In this document: positions 8,559 through 17,120 of the stretch, piece after piece | How the letters are laid out: each line of letters begins with the position of its first letter | How positions within the stretch are numbered: the first letter of the stretch is position 1 | NCBI GenBank assembly: GCA_965235975.1 | Contig: CBDDZZ010000001.1 | Coordinates: forward strand, 62,001 to 126,000 | Length of the DNA stretch: 64,000 nt | Reading direction: 5' to 3' | Source: Fontibacterium oligotrophicum | GTDB lineage: Bacteria; Pseudomonadota; Alphaproteobacteria; Pelagibacterales; Pelagibacteraceae | The notes under the pieces: model-generated | The model's input: only the letters and a program-made list of their open reading frames with translations | Databases searched by the model: none | What the model was told of the DNA's origin: nothing | Made by a program: the position numbers and the translations under genes

Positions 8559-9383
8559 TTATATTTTAAGACTAATATTATTAATATTGGAAACGGATCC
8601 AGTCATTATAATGTGTTTATTTTTAGCCCATTCAATTTGAAGAGTTCCATTTTTAAAATGAATATTAACTTTTTTTCCAGTAAGCCCTAATTTATTTGCT
8701 GCAACCGCAGTGGCACAAGCCGCAGTACCGCAAGCTAAAGTTAATCCCGCCCCTCTTTCCCAAACTTTTACTGCTATATTTTTTTTATTCATAACCTCAG
8801 CAAAGGTGACATTGCATCTTTGCGGAAAAAATTCATGATGTTCGATTTGTGGACCAATTTTTTTTAGCAATTCAAATGTTATATTTTTAAAAAAAATAAT
8901 ATGCGGATTTCCAATACTTAATGTATATCCAGTTAAGATTCCAAAAGTTTTAGTTTTAATTTTAACTTTCGTATGATCTATTTTTTTTGCTAAAGGAATT
9001 TTCTGCCAATCAAAATTAGGCACTCCCATATCAACCGATACTTCAGTTTTACCAGTAAGTTCTGCTTTTAAAATTCCGCTTTCAGTATTAATTTTTGATT
9101 TATTTAATTTTTTTTCATTCATTAAAAAGTAAGAAATGCACCTAGAGCCATTTCCGCATGCCCCTGTTTCTCCACCGTCAGAATTATAAAAAGTTATTTT
9201 AGCGTTTGTTTTTTTTTCTTTATCTTTATCTACAATAATAATTTGATCACAGCCTGGACCCTTTTTTCTATCTGCAATATTTATGATTTGTTGTTTTGAA
9301 ATATCAATCTTATCTTTTCTTCTATCAATGATTATAAAGTCATTGCCTAGGCCATCCATTTTATAAGCTTGTATTTCGATCAT
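8559..9383 (-). CDS. dapF: Diaminopimelate epimerase
   Basis: 274 aa, standard length. Converts LL- to meso-diaminopimelate for lysine and peptidoglycan synthesis. Both catalytic cysteines are visible: ACGNGSRC (Cys76) and ACGTAACATAV (Cys near 220). The N-terminal KMDGLGNDFIIID motif is also present. It is the first gene of a minus-strand pair with ftsY, 6 nt apart. In many alphaproteobacteria a MtaB/MiaB-type methylthiotransferase gene sits between dapF and ftsY; here there is none. lysA, which uses the product, is at 49106-50341 in this window. Confidence 0.96.
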   Translation of the reverse strand: MIEIQAYKMDGLGNDFIIIDRRKDKIDISKQQIINIADRKKGPGCDQIIIVDKDKEKKTNAKITFYNSDGGETGACGNGSRCISYFLMNEKKLNKSKINTESGILKAELTGKTEVSVDMGVPNFDWQKIPLAKKIDHTKVKIKTKTFGILTGYTLSIGNPHIIFFKNITFELLKKIGPQIEHHEFFPQRCNVTFAEVMNKKNIAVKVWERGAGLTLACGTAACATAVAANKLGLTGKKVNIHFKNGTLQIEWAKNKHIIMTGSVSNINNISLKI

Positions 9384-9420
9384 CTGTTTTGCTGTTGTAT
9401 CTTACAAATATTCTCAATTA

Positions 9421-9447
9421 TTGACTTTTAAAATAGTAAAATATACT
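9421..9447 (+). promoter_or_regulatory. Candidate sigma-70 promoter for ffh
   Basis: TTGACT (9421-9426) and TATACT (9442-9447) with a 15-nt spacer, in the divergent region between dapF and ffh. The spacer is shorter than the usual 17. Transcription would start near 9455, just before the structured leader. Confidence 0.5.
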
Positions 9448-9472
9448 TTTAATAAAATTTTCCACAAAAATA

Positions 9473-9554
9473 AGCAGGTTTTGTGGTGTCCTTCTAATGA
9501 AGGAGATCAACACTAGTCAGCGATATTCGCCCACTAGTGCGATTGCTGCTGGAG
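9473..9554 (+). ncRNA. Structured 5' leader of ffh (candidate cis-regulatory RNA)
   Basis: The leader folds into two hairpins inside a closing stem. Hairpin 1 is TCCTTC/GAAGGA (9489-9504, 4-nt loop). Hairpin 2 is CACTAGT (9511-9517) with ACTAGTG (9533-9539). The closing helix is AGCAG (9473-9477) with CTGCT (9546-9550). It ends directly at the ffh ribosome-binding site (GGAG 9551-9554), so folding could control access by the ribosome. From memory, comparative work on SAR11 reported a structured RNA before ffh; I could not confirm that this is the same motif. It lacks the conserved GGTCAGG and GGAAGGAAGCAGCC core of SRP RNA. Confidence 0.6.
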
Positions 9555-9561
9555 AAAAAAA

Positions 9562-10923
9562 ATGTTTGAAAATTTAACAAGTAAAATTGAGTCTGCTTTT
9601 TCTTTTTTTAATAAAAGTACTCAATTAGATGAAAAACAGGTCGATGAAGGATTAAGAAAAATCCGTCAGGCTCTTCTCGAGTCTGATGTGGCTCTTTCTG
9701 TTGCGAAAGAATTTATTGCAAATGTTAAACCAAAAGCTCTTGGCCAGGAAGTTCTTAAATCTATAACACCAGGACAATTACTTGTTAAAATTGTATATGA
9801 TGAGCTTGTTAAAATTTTAGGTAGCGAAAAATCAGAAATTAATCTTAATACAGTTCCACCTGCAAAAATATTAGTTGTAGGTTTGCAGGGTTCAGGAAAA
9901 ACAACAACATCAGCAAAAATTGCAAAGTTTATTGAAAAGAATTTTAATAAAAAAGTAATGTTATCAAGCTTAGACGTTTATCGTCCAGCAGCTCAAAAAC
10001 AATTAGAGTTACTTGGTAGTCAAAACAATATTCAAACTATTCCAATTATAGAAGGACAACTCCCTATAGAAATTACCCAAAGAACTTTAGCGGCTGCTTC
10101 TTTATCAGGATCAGATGTGATTATCTTTGATACGGCAGGACGAACACAAATTGATAGCGTCATGATGAGTGAATTAAATAATCTTAAAAATATAATTAAG
10201 CCCATTGAGACTTTTCTAGTAGCCGACTCTTTAACGGGACAAGATGCTGTAAATATAGCAAGTGAATTTAAAAAAACAGTGGATTTGACAGGAATAATAT
10301 TAACAAGAATAGATGGGGATGGAAAAGGCGGAGCCGCTCTTAGCATGAAGTCTGTTGCAAATTGCCCTATTAAATTTTTAGGGGTTGGTGAAAAAATTGA
10401 TGATTTTGAAATATTTCATCCAGAAAGAATTGCAAATAGAATTTTAGGAATGGGAGATGTTGTTTCTCTTGTTGAAAAAGTATCTGAAAATTTAAAAAAA
10501 GAAGAAGTAGAGGAGTTGGAGGAGAATTTTAAAAAAGGGCAATTTACTTTTAATGATTATTTAAAACAGATTAGGCAAATGAAAAAAATTGGTGGCATGG
10601 GAAAAGTTCTAGGAATGATTCCTGGTATTTCAAAAATTAAAAAACAAATCGATGAGGCTAATATTGATGAAGGTCTTCTTGGAAAGCAAGAAGCAATTAT
10701 TTTATCAATGACTCCTAAAGAAAGAGATAACCCTAAGATTATTGATGGATCTAGAAAAAAAAGAATAGCGAATGGTTCGGGCACGGACATTGCTTTTGTA
10801 AACAAGCTTCTAAAACAGCATAAAATGATGACAGGAATGATGAAAAGAATGTCTCAAGGTGGTGGAAGAAATTTTGGTGGTTTAGATGGAATGCCTCCAG
10901 AGTTATTTAATAATCTAAAATAG
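9562..10923 (+). CDS. ffh: Signal recognition particle protein Ffh
   Basis: SRP54 homologue, 453 aa. It binds 4.5S RNA and signal sequences of nascent membrane proteins and docks with FtsY. The N domain occupies about residues 1-90, and the GTPase domain has G1 GLQGSGKTTTSAK (about 115), DTAGRTQID and TRIDGDGKGGAA. The C-terminal M domain (from about 300) has the Met-rich segments MKKIGGMGKVLGMIPG and KMMTGMMKRMS used for RNA and signal binding. It starts at ATG 9562 behind GGAG. It heads the operon with rpsP, trmD and rplS (12-nt gap to rpsP). Confidence 0.97.
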   Translation: MFENLTSKIESAFSFFNKSTQLDEKQVDEGLRKIRQALLESDVALSVAKEFIANVKPKALGQEVLKSITPGQLLVKIVYDELVKILGSEKSEINLNTVPPAKILVVGLQGSGKTTTSAKIAKFIEKNFNKKVMLSSLDVYRPAAQKQLELLGSQNNIQTIPIIEGQLPIEITQRTLAAASLSGSDVIIFDTAGRTQIDSVMMSELNNLKNIIKPIETFLVADSLTGQDAVNIASEFKKTVDLTGIILTRIDGDGKGGAALSMKSVANCPIKFLGVGEKIDDFEIFHPERIANRILGMGDVVSLVEKVSENLKKEEVEELEENFKKGQFTFNDYLKQIRQMKKIGGMGKVLGMIPGISKIKKQIDEANIDEGLLGKQEAIILSMTPKERDNPKIIDGSRKKRIANGSGTDIAFVNKLLKQHKMMTGMMKRMSQGGGRNFGGLDGMPPELFNNLK

Positions 10924-10935
10924 AAAGGAAAATAA

Positions 10936-11391
10936 ATGTTAAAAATAAGACTATCTAGAGGGGGAACAAAAAAAAGACCCTTTTATCAAATCGTAGTTGC
11001 AGATTCTAGAAATCCAAGAGATGGAAAATTTATTGAAAAACTTGGATATTTCAATCCGTTATTACCAAAAAGTAAACCAGAAAGATTAAGCTTAGAGGCA
11101 GAAAGAATAACTCACTGGATTAAAATGGGAGCGCAACCAACGCTAAGAGTTGCAAAATTTTTAGGTGCTGCAAATCTTGCTCCAGTTCCTGAAAAAAGAA
11201 ATAATCCAATTAAAGGCTTACCCAAAAAGAAAGCACAAGAAAAATTAAAAGCTGCACAAGCTCCAAAAGAAGCACCAGCAGCAGCCCCAGCAGCAGAAGC
11301 GGTAGCGGCTCCAGCAGCTGAACCAGCTCCTGTAGAAGCTCCAAAGGCTGAAGAAAAAGCACCAGAAGCGGAGGCACCAAAAGTTAATTAA
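10936..11391 (+). CDS. rpsP: 30S ribosomal protein bS16 with Ala/Pro/Glu-rich tail
   Basis: The bS16 domain occupies about residues 1-85 (MLKIRLSRGGTKKRPFYQIVVAD, RDGKFIEKLGYFNP). The remaining 65 residues are a low-complexity tail: a KKKAQEKLKAAQ helix followed by repeated APAAEA-type segments. Bacterial bS16 is normally 80-90 aa; alphaproteobacterial ones often have extensions, but this one nearly doubles the protein. The tail is likely disordered on the ribosome surface. Five nt later comes trmD; rimM, usually between them, is missing. Confidence 0.96.
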   Translation: MLKIRLSRGGTKKRPFYQIVVADSRNPRDGKFIEKLGYFNPLLPKSKPERLSLEAERITHWIKMGAQPTLRVAKFLGAANLAPVPEKRNNPIKGLPKKKAQEKLKAAQAPKEAPAAAPAAEAVAAPAAEPAPVEAPKAEEKAPEAEAPKVN

Positions 11392-11396
11392 CTATT

Positions 11397-12083
11397 ATGT
11401 GGTCTGCAAAAATATTCACTCTATATCCTGAATTTTTTCCAGGGATTTTAGATATCGGGCTTTATAAAAAAGCTAGAGAAAATAAAATTTGGTCTCTCGA
11501 TATCATCAACATCAGAGACTATGCTTTAGATAAACATGGAAGCGTAGATGATACTCCTTTTGGTGGAGGAAGTGGAATGGTGATGCGTGCGGACGTAATA
11601 GATAATTGTTTGGATAAAAATATTAAAAATTCTAACAATGAACTTATTTATCTAAGTCCTAGAGGTGAATTATTAACACAAAAAATTGCAAAGCAATTAT
11701 CACAAAAAAATGGAGTAGATCTTATTTGTGGACACTTTGAAGGAATTGATCAGAGAGTTATAGAAGAAAAAAAAATCAGAGAAATAAGTATCGGAGATTT
11801 TATTTTATCTGGAGGTGAAACAGCAGCATTTGTTTTTTTAGACTCCATAATTAGATTATTACCAGGGGTTCTTGGTAATTCTTCTTCTTTAAATGAAGAG
11901 AGTTTTGAAAATAATTTATTGGAATATCCTCAATATACAAAACCTCAAGAGTGGAAAGGCAGAGCTGTTCCGGAAGTACTTTTGTCTGGAAATCACGCTA
12001 AAATTAAGGACTGGCGCTTAGCACAATCCGAGGATATAACACGTCGCCAGAGACAAGATTTATGGGAAAAATATCATAAATAA
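11397..12083 (+). CDS. trmD: tRNA (guanine-37-N1)-methyltransferase TrmD
   Basis: 228 aa SPOUT-class enzyme that uses SAM to make m1G37 in tRNAs reading CNN codons, preventing +1 frameshifting. The trefoil-knot SAM pocket is visible in the segments LSPRGE, CGHFEGIDQRV and IGDFILSGGE. The N-terminal MWSAKIFTLYPEFFPG is typical. It lies between rpsP and rplS (5- and 10-nt gaps), the conserved ribosomal operon position, so it is co-transcribed with ffh. Confidence 0.97.
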   Translation: MWSAKIFTLYPEFFPGILDIGLYKKARENKIWSLDIINIRDYALDKHGSVDDTPFGGGSGMVMRADVIDNCLDKNIKNSNNELIYLSPRGELLTQKIAKQLSQKNGVDLICGHFEGIDQRVIEEKKIREISIGDFILSGGETAAFVFLDSIIRLLPGVLGNSSSLNEESFENNLLEYPQYTKPQEWKGRAVPEVLLSGNHAKIKDWRLAQSEDITRRQRQDLWEKYHK

Positions 12084-12093
12084 CAAAATTTTA

Positions 12094-12612
12094 ATGCAAA
12101 TTTCTACAATGAGAATAGACGAATTAGATAAACTTCATATCAAGAAAATCGGTGAAAAAAAGTTACCAGAATTTTCTCCAGGAGATACTTTAAAAGTAAA
12201 CGTTCGAATTATTGAAGGAAAAAGACAAAGAATACAAGCTTACGAAGGGGTTTGTATTGCCAAAAAAAATCGAGGAATTAATTCTACTTTTACAGTTAGA
12301 AAAATTTCTTTTGGAGAGGGTGTTGAAAGATTATTTCCAGTTCACAGTCCAAACGTGGAGTCTGTTGAAGTTGTAAGAAGTGGAAAAGTAAGACGAGCAA
12401 AACTTTATTACTTAAGAGAAAGAACTGGTAAATCAGCTAGAATTACTGAAAAAATTAGAAAGAAAATAGGTGTAGATATTATTCAACCTTTACCAAAAAA
12501 AGAGGCAGTCCAAAATATTGAAGCCCAAGCAGATTTAGCTGCTGAGCAGGCTCCAAAAAATACGGAAAAAGCTTCAGCGCCAAAGACAGAAGCTCAGAAT
12601 AAAAAGAAGTAA
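12094..12612 (+). CDS. rplS: 50S ribosomal protein bL19 with charged C-terminal tail
   Basis: 172 aa; bL19 is usually about 115-130. The core (residues about 15-125) has FSPGDTLKVNVRIIEGKRQRIQAYEG, FTVRKISFGEGVER and GKVRRAKLYYLRERTGKSARI. After residue 130 there is a Lys/Glu/Ala-rich low-complexity tail (KKEAVQNIEAQADLAAEQAPKN). It is last in the ffh-rpsP-trmD-rplS cluster; leuC starts 16 nt later on the same strand, so the leucine genes may be read through. Confidence 0.96.
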   Translation: MQISTMRIDELDKLHIKKIGEKKLPEFSPGDTLKVNVRIIEGKRQRIQAYEGVCIAKKNRGINSTFTVRKISFGEGVERLFPVHSPNVESVEVVRSGKVRRAKLYYLRERTGKSARITEKIRKKIGVDIIQPLPKKEAVQNIEAQADLAAEQAPKNTEKASAPKTEAQNKKK

Positions 12613-12628
12613 TACTAGTTTTTATTTA

Positions 12629-14029
12629 ATGGCAAAGACACTTTACGACAAAATATGGGAAAGTCATTTAGTTGACGAACAAAATGACGGAACGTCACTT
12701 TTATATATTGATCGACATTTAGTTCATGAGGTCACAAGTCCCCAAGCTTTTGAAGGATTACGTTTATCTAAAAGAAAAGTAAAATTACCTGGCTCAACAT
12801 TAGCTGTTGTTGATCATAACGTTCCGACAACTGATAGATCAAAAGGAATTGCTGATAAAGAATCTGCAATTCAAGTTGAGACTCTTTCTAAAAATTGTAA
12901 AGATTTTGGTATAGAATTTTTTGGCTTAACAGACAAAAGACAAGGAATTGTTCACGTCATTGGTCCTGAACAAGGATTTACACAACCAGGAATGACGATC
13001 GTTTGTGGTGATAGTCATACTTCAACTCACGGTGCCTTTGGTGCATTAGCTTTTGGAATTGGAACTTCAGAAGTAGAGCATGTTCTTGCCACACAAACTT
13101 TAATTCAAAGTAGAGCAAAAAATTTTAAAATTAGTGTTGATGGAAAATTGCCATTAGGAGTTACTGCTAAAGATGTAATCTTATCTATTATTGGAAATAT
13201 TGGAACAGCAGGTGGAACTGGTTATGTTATTGAATACTGTGGAGAAGTTTTTAGAAATTTTTCTATGGAAGAGAGAATGACTGTTTGTAATATGAGTATT
13301 GAGGCAGGTGCTCGAGCTGGACTTGTTACACCAGATCAAAAAACTTTTGATTATATTAAAGGAAGACCTTTGGCCCCAAAGGGCGAAAATTGGGAAAAAG
13401 CCCTTAAATATTGGAGTAATTTATATACAGACAAAGATGCAAAATTTGACAGAGAACTTTATTTACAAGGAAAAGATATTGAACCAACAGTTACTTGGGG
13501 AACAAGCCCTCAAGACATAGCATCTATTAATGGAAAAGTTCCTGATCCTAATTTAGAAAAAAATGAGGATAGAAAAAAATCCATACTAAGATCGTTAGAT
13601 TATATGGGTTTAGAACCTAATACCGCTATTCAAGATATTAAAATTGATAAGGTTTTTATTGGCTCTTGTACCAATGGAAGAATTGAAGATTTAAGAGAAG
13701 TTGCAAAAATAGTTAAAGGAAAAAAAGTAAATAAAAGTGTTGATGCAATTGTTGTCCCAGGTTCTGGACTTGTTAAACTGCAAGCTGAAAAAGAGGGTTT
13801 AGATAAAATATTTAAAGATTCAGGATTTGATTGGAGAGAGCCTGGATGTTCAATGTGTCTTGGTATGAATCCAGATCAATTAAAACCAAAAGAAAGATGT
13901 GCTTCGACTTCAAATAGAAATTTTGAAGGAAGACAAGGACGAGGCGGAAGAACACATTTAGTTAGTCCAGTGATGGCAGCTGCAGCTGCAATTGAAGGTA
14001 AATTCGTAGATATCAGAAAAATTATTTAA
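12629..14029 (+). CDS. leuC: 3-isopropylmalate dehydratase large subunit
   Basis: 466 aa, full length. With LeuD it isomerises 2-isopropylmalate to 3-isopropylmalate in leucine synthesis. The 4Fe-4S cluster cysteines are visible: one in FIGSCTNGRIED and two in GCSMCLGMNPDQL. The C-terminal RNFEGRQGRGGRTHLVSP motif is also typical. It overlaps leuD by 1 nt (TAATG), which suggests coupled translation of the two subunits. Confidence 0.97.
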   Translation: MAKTLYDKIWESHLVDEQNDGTSLLYIDRHLVHEVTSPQAFEGLRLSKRKVKLPGSTLAVVDHNVPTTDRSKGIADKESAIQVETLSKNCKDFGIEFFGLTDKRQGIVHVIGPEQGFTQPGMTIVCGDSHTSTHGAFGALAFGIGTSEVEHVLATQTLIQSRAKNFKISVDGKLPLGVTAKDVILSIIGNIGTAGGTGYVIEYCGEVFRNFSMEERMTVCNMSIEAGARAGLVTPDQKTFDYIKGRPLAPKGENWEKALKYWSNLYTDKDAKFDRELYLQGKDIEPTVTWGTSPQDIASINGKVPDPNLEKNEDRKKSILRSLDYMGLEPNTAIQDIKIDKVFIGSCTNGRIEDLREVAKIVKGKKVNKSVDAIVVPGSGLVKLQAEKEGLDKIFKDSGFDWREPGCSMCLGMNPDQLKPKERCASTSNRNFEGRQGRGGRTHLVSPVMAAAAAIEGKFVDIRKII

Positions 14030-14631
14030 TGGAAAAATTTACTAAACTTAAAAGTATTGCAGCCGATCTTCAAATTTCAAACATTGATACGGACATGATT
14101 ATTCCAAAACAATTTTTAAAAACGATTAAAAGAACAGGTCTTGGCTCTGCTTTATTTTACGAGATGCGTTATGATGAAAAAGGAAATGTAATTAAAAACT
14201 TTATATTAAATAATACACCTTTTAATAAAGCAAAAATTTTAATTTCAGGAAAAAATTTTGGTTGCGGTTCATCAAGAGAGCATGCTCCATGGGCATTATT
14301 AGATTTTGGTATTCGATGTATTATTGCAGAAAGTTTTGCAGATATTTTTTACAATAACTGTTTTAAAAATGGAATTTTACCAATTATTCTTCCTGAAAAC
14401 CAAGTTAAAGAATTATCTGAGGCTGCAAGAAAAAATAAAGAAATAGAAATAGATTTAATTGATCAAAAAATTCATAAAGGAGATAATAGACCTTTTGATT
14501 TTGAAATTGAGTCATTTAGAAAAGAATGTTTGTTAAATGGTTACGATGATATTGCCCTTACTTTAAAAAAAGATTCTAAAATTGAAAGTTTTGAGCAAAG
14601 AAAAAAAAATCTAACTCCTTGGTTATATTAA
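14029..14631 (+). CDS. leuD: 3-isopropylmalate dehydratase small subunit
   Basis: 200 aa, standard length for LeuD. It has the swivel-domain motifs NIDTDMIIPKQFLK and GKNFGCGSSREHAPWAL. It forms the heterodimer with LeuC. Its start overlaps the leuC stop by 1 nt and its own stop overlaps the leuB start by 1 nt, so the three leucine genes are in one tight unit. leuA is not in this window. Confidence 0.97.
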   Translation: MEKFTKLKSIAADLQISNIDTDMIIPKQFLKTIKRTGLGSALFYEMRYDEKGNVIKNFILNNTPFNKAKILISGKNFGCGSSREHAPWALLDFGIRCIIAESFADIFYNNCFKNGILPIILPENQVKELSEAARKNKEIEIDLIDQKIHKGDNRPFDFEIESFRKECLLNGYDDIALTLKKDSKIESFEQRKKNLTPWLY

Positions 14632-15725
14632 TGAAAAAAAAACTTCTTATCCTTGCTGGTGATGGAATTGGACCGGAGGTAATGAATGAAGTTAAAAAAA
14701 TTATTGTTTGGTTTAATAAAAATAAATCTGCCGATTTTGATATTACAGAAGAGTTAGCTGGAGGAATTTCTTTTGATAAATATGGTGAGCCAATTACTGA
14801 CAAAGTAGTTAAAATAGCATTGGAGAGTGATGCAGTTTTATTAGGAGCTGTCGGGGGACCAAAGTGGGATAAATTAGAATTTTCAAAAAAACCTGAGCGA
14901 GCTTTATTAAGACTTAGAAAAGATTTGGAATTATTTGCAAATTTAAGACCTGCAATTTGTTTTAAAGAACTTGCTAATGCATCAACTTTAAAGCCAGAAG
15001 TTGTTTCTGATTTAGACATTATGATTGTGCGTGAACTTACAGGAGGAATTTATTTTGGAAGTCCAAGAGGAGTTGAAAAATTAGCAAATGGGGAGAAAAA
15101 AGGAATAAATACTCATACTTACACAACAAGTGAAATCCAAAGAGTTGCAAGAGTTGCTTTTGAACTTGCAAGAAAAAGAAATAATAAAGTTACTTCATGT
15201 GAAAAATCTAATGTTATGGAGGCAGGTTTGTTATGGAGAGAAGAAGTAGAAGAATTACACAAGAAAGAATTTAAAGATGTTGAACTAAGTCACATGCTAG
15301 CGGACAATTGTGCCATGCAATTAGTTAGAAATCCTAAGCAATTTGATGTGATTGTAACTGATAATTTATTTGGGGATATGCTTTCAGATGAAGCTGGAAT
15401 GCTAACAGGTTCACTTGGAATGCTGCCTTCAGCCTCGTTAAGTAGTAAAAATAAAGATGGAAAATTTAAATCAATGTATGAACCTTGTCACGGTTCTGCA
15501 CCTGATATTGCAGGTAAAAATATTGCAAACCCACTTGCTTCAATATTAAGTTTTTCTATGGCACTACGTTATTCATTTAATATGGATAAAGATGCTGACA
15601 TGCTTGATAAGGCTGTCAAAGATGTTCTTAGCGATGGATATCGAACAGCAGATATTATGGAATCAGGCAAAAATAAAGTTTCAACTTCTCAAATGGGAGA
15701 TTTGGTAATTACCAAATTAAAATAG
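14631..15725 (+). CDS. leuB: 3-isopropylmalate dehydrogenase
   Basis: 364 aa NAD-dependent oxidative decarboxylase, third step of leucine synthesis. I chose ATG 14631 over an upstream in-frame GTG at 14619 because it overlaps the leuD stop by 1 nt and gives the normal N-terminus KKKLLILAGDGIGPEV. Conserved motifs include LLGAVGGPKWD, the substrate arginines in LRLRKDLELFANLRP, TDNLFGDMLSDEAG for metal binding, and EPCHGSAPDIAGK for NAD. Confidence 0.96.
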   Translation: MKKKLLILAGDGIGPEVMNEVKKIIVWFNKNKSADFDITEELAGGISFDKYGEPITDKVVKIALESDAVLLGAVGGPKWDKLEFSKKPERALLRLRKDLELFANLRPAICFKELANASTLKPEVVSDLDIMIVRELTGGIYFGSPRGVEKLANGEKKGINTHTYTTSEIQRVARVAFELARKRNNKVTSCEKSNVMEAGLLWREEVEELHKKEFKDVELSHMLADNCAMQLVRNPKQFDVIVTDNLFGDMLSDEAGMLTGSLGMLPSASLSSKNKDGKFKSMYEPCHGSAPDIAGKNIANPLASILSFSMALRYSFNMDKDADMLDKAVKDVLSDGYRTADIMESGKNKVSTSQMGDLVITKLK

Positions 15726-16739
15726 ATGAAAATTAATATAGCGATAGTGGGAAGCACAGGTAACGTTGGAAGAAAAACTGTTGAAGTTTTAGAAAGAAGA
15801 AAATTTCCAGTTAATAATTTATATTTGTTATCATCTAAACGAAGTGCTGGCAGTTTTATAAAATTTAGAAATAAAAAAATTAGAGTTGAAAATTTAGATA
15901 ATTTCGATTTCAAAAAAGCTCATATTACTTTTTTTTGTGCAGGATCAAAGCTTGCAAAAATTTTAGCCCCAAAAATTGCAAAATACTCTACGGTAATAGA
16001 ACATTCTAAACAATTTAGAATGTTAAAAGATATTCCTTTGGTAATTCCAGAGGTTAACGAATATGCACTTAAAAATTATAAAAAAAAAAATATTATTTCA
16101 AATCCAAATTGTTCTACAACGCAACTTGTCTTAGCTCTCAAGCCTCTTCATGACAAATTTAAAGTAACTCGAGTTGTTACTTCAACTTATCAGTCTGTAT
16201 CTGGAGCAGGAAAAGCTACAATGGATGAGCTTATTTCTCAAACAAAAGACTATCTAGCTAAGAAAAAAATTAAGCCTATAAAATTTACAAAACAAATAGC
16301 ATTTAACGTTATTCCTCATATTGATGTTTTTATGAAAGATGGCTCTACAAAAGAAGAGTGGAAAATGGAAAATGAAACTAAAAAGATATTAGATAAAAAT
16401 ATTAAAGTAACAGCAACTTGTGTTCGTGTTCCCGTACTTATTTCACATTCTGAGTCAGTAAATATTGAGCTAAAAAAAAGATTTAATATAAAGCAAATTA
16501 GATCCATTTTATCAAAAGCTCCTGGCTGTAAAGTAATTGACGAGCAAAAAAATGGTGGCTATGCAACCCCAATAGAGTGTGCTGGTAGTTTTTTAACTTA
16601 TATTTCTAGAATCAGAAAGGACCCTACTAGAAATGCGATTAATTTATGGATTGTTTCAGATAATTTATTAAAAGGTGCGGCCTTTAATGGAGTGCAAATA
16701 GCGGAGGTTTTAGTTAAAAAGTATATAAAAAATAATTAA
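15726..16739 (+). CDS. asd: Aspartate-semialdehyde dehydrogenase
   Basis: 337 aa, directly abutting leuB with no gap. Reduces aspartyl phosphate to aspartate semialdehyde for lysine, threonine and methionine synthesis. The N-terminal NADP motif is IVGSTGNVGRKTVEVL, and the catalytic Cys lies in NPNCSTTQ (about residue 129). The C-terminal part has the active-site RVPVLISHSESVNIEL segment. It supplies the lysine branch that uses dapF and lysA in this window. The start ATG 15726 is the first codon after the leuB TAG. Confidence 0.96.
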   Translation: MKINIAIVGSTGNVGRKTVEVLERRKFPVNNLYLLSSKRSAGSFIKFRNKKIRVENLDNFDFKKAHITFFCAGSKLAKILAPKIAKYSTVIEHSKQFRMLKDIPLVIPEVNEYALKNYKKKNIISNPNCSTTQLVLALKPLHDKFKVTRVVTSTYQSVSGAGKATMDELISQTKDYLAKKKIKPIKFTKQIAFNVIPHIDVFMKDGSTKEEWKMENETKKILDKNIKVTATCVRVPVLISHSESVNIELKKRFNIKQIRSILSKAPGCKVIDEQKNGGYATPIECAGSFLTYISRIRKDPTRNAINLWIVSDNLLKGAAFNGVQIAEVLVKKYIKNN

Positions 16740-16748
16740 ATATTTTTT

Positions 16749-17120
16749 ATGGAAAAAAACTCTAGTCCGTTATCCCCTCATTTACAGATTTATAAGTGGC
16801 AGTTTTCTTCTTTATTATCAATCACACATAGGATGACAGGTGTATTTAACGTTGGCGGTTTTTTTTTAATTGTTTTGTGGGTTTTGTTTTTAGCAACAGG
16901 ACCTGAATATTATAATTTTTATCAAAAATTTTTAAAAAGCTTAGTTGGAAAATTTATTCTAGTTGGATTTACCTGGTCATTTGTTTATCACATGTTGAAC
17001 GGTATCAGACATCTTGCTTGGGATTTTGGCTATGGTTATGAAATTAAAACTGCAAATCTTTCTGGAGTAGTTGTTTTACTTTTATCTATTCTAACAACAT
17101 TTTTTATTTGGATTATATAA
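16749..17120 (+). CDS. sdhC: Succinate dehydrogenase cytochrome b556 subunit
   Basis: 123 aa with three transmembrane helices. The N-terminal SPLSPHLQIYKWQFSSLLSITHRMTG contains the SHR-type motif that contributes to the quinone site, and the second helix segment YHMLNGIRHLAWDFG holds the haem ligand His. It anchors the catalytic SdhAB dimer to the inner membrane. It starts the sdhCDAB operon and overlaps sdhD by 1 nt. Confidence 0.95.
   Translation: MEKNSSPLSPHLQIYKWQFSSLLSITHRMTGVFNVGGFFLIVLWVLFLATGPEYYNFYQKFLKSLVGKFILVGFTWSFVYHMLNGIRHLAWDFGYGYEIKTANLSGVVVLLLSILTTFFIWII

Noticed and set aside
9473..9550. 4.5S SRP RNA gene just upstream of ffh
   Set aside because: The GAAGGA hairpin looked suggestive, but the conserved GGTCAGG and GGAAGGAAGCAGCC core of SRP RNA is missing, and the structure ends at the ffh ribosome-binding site.
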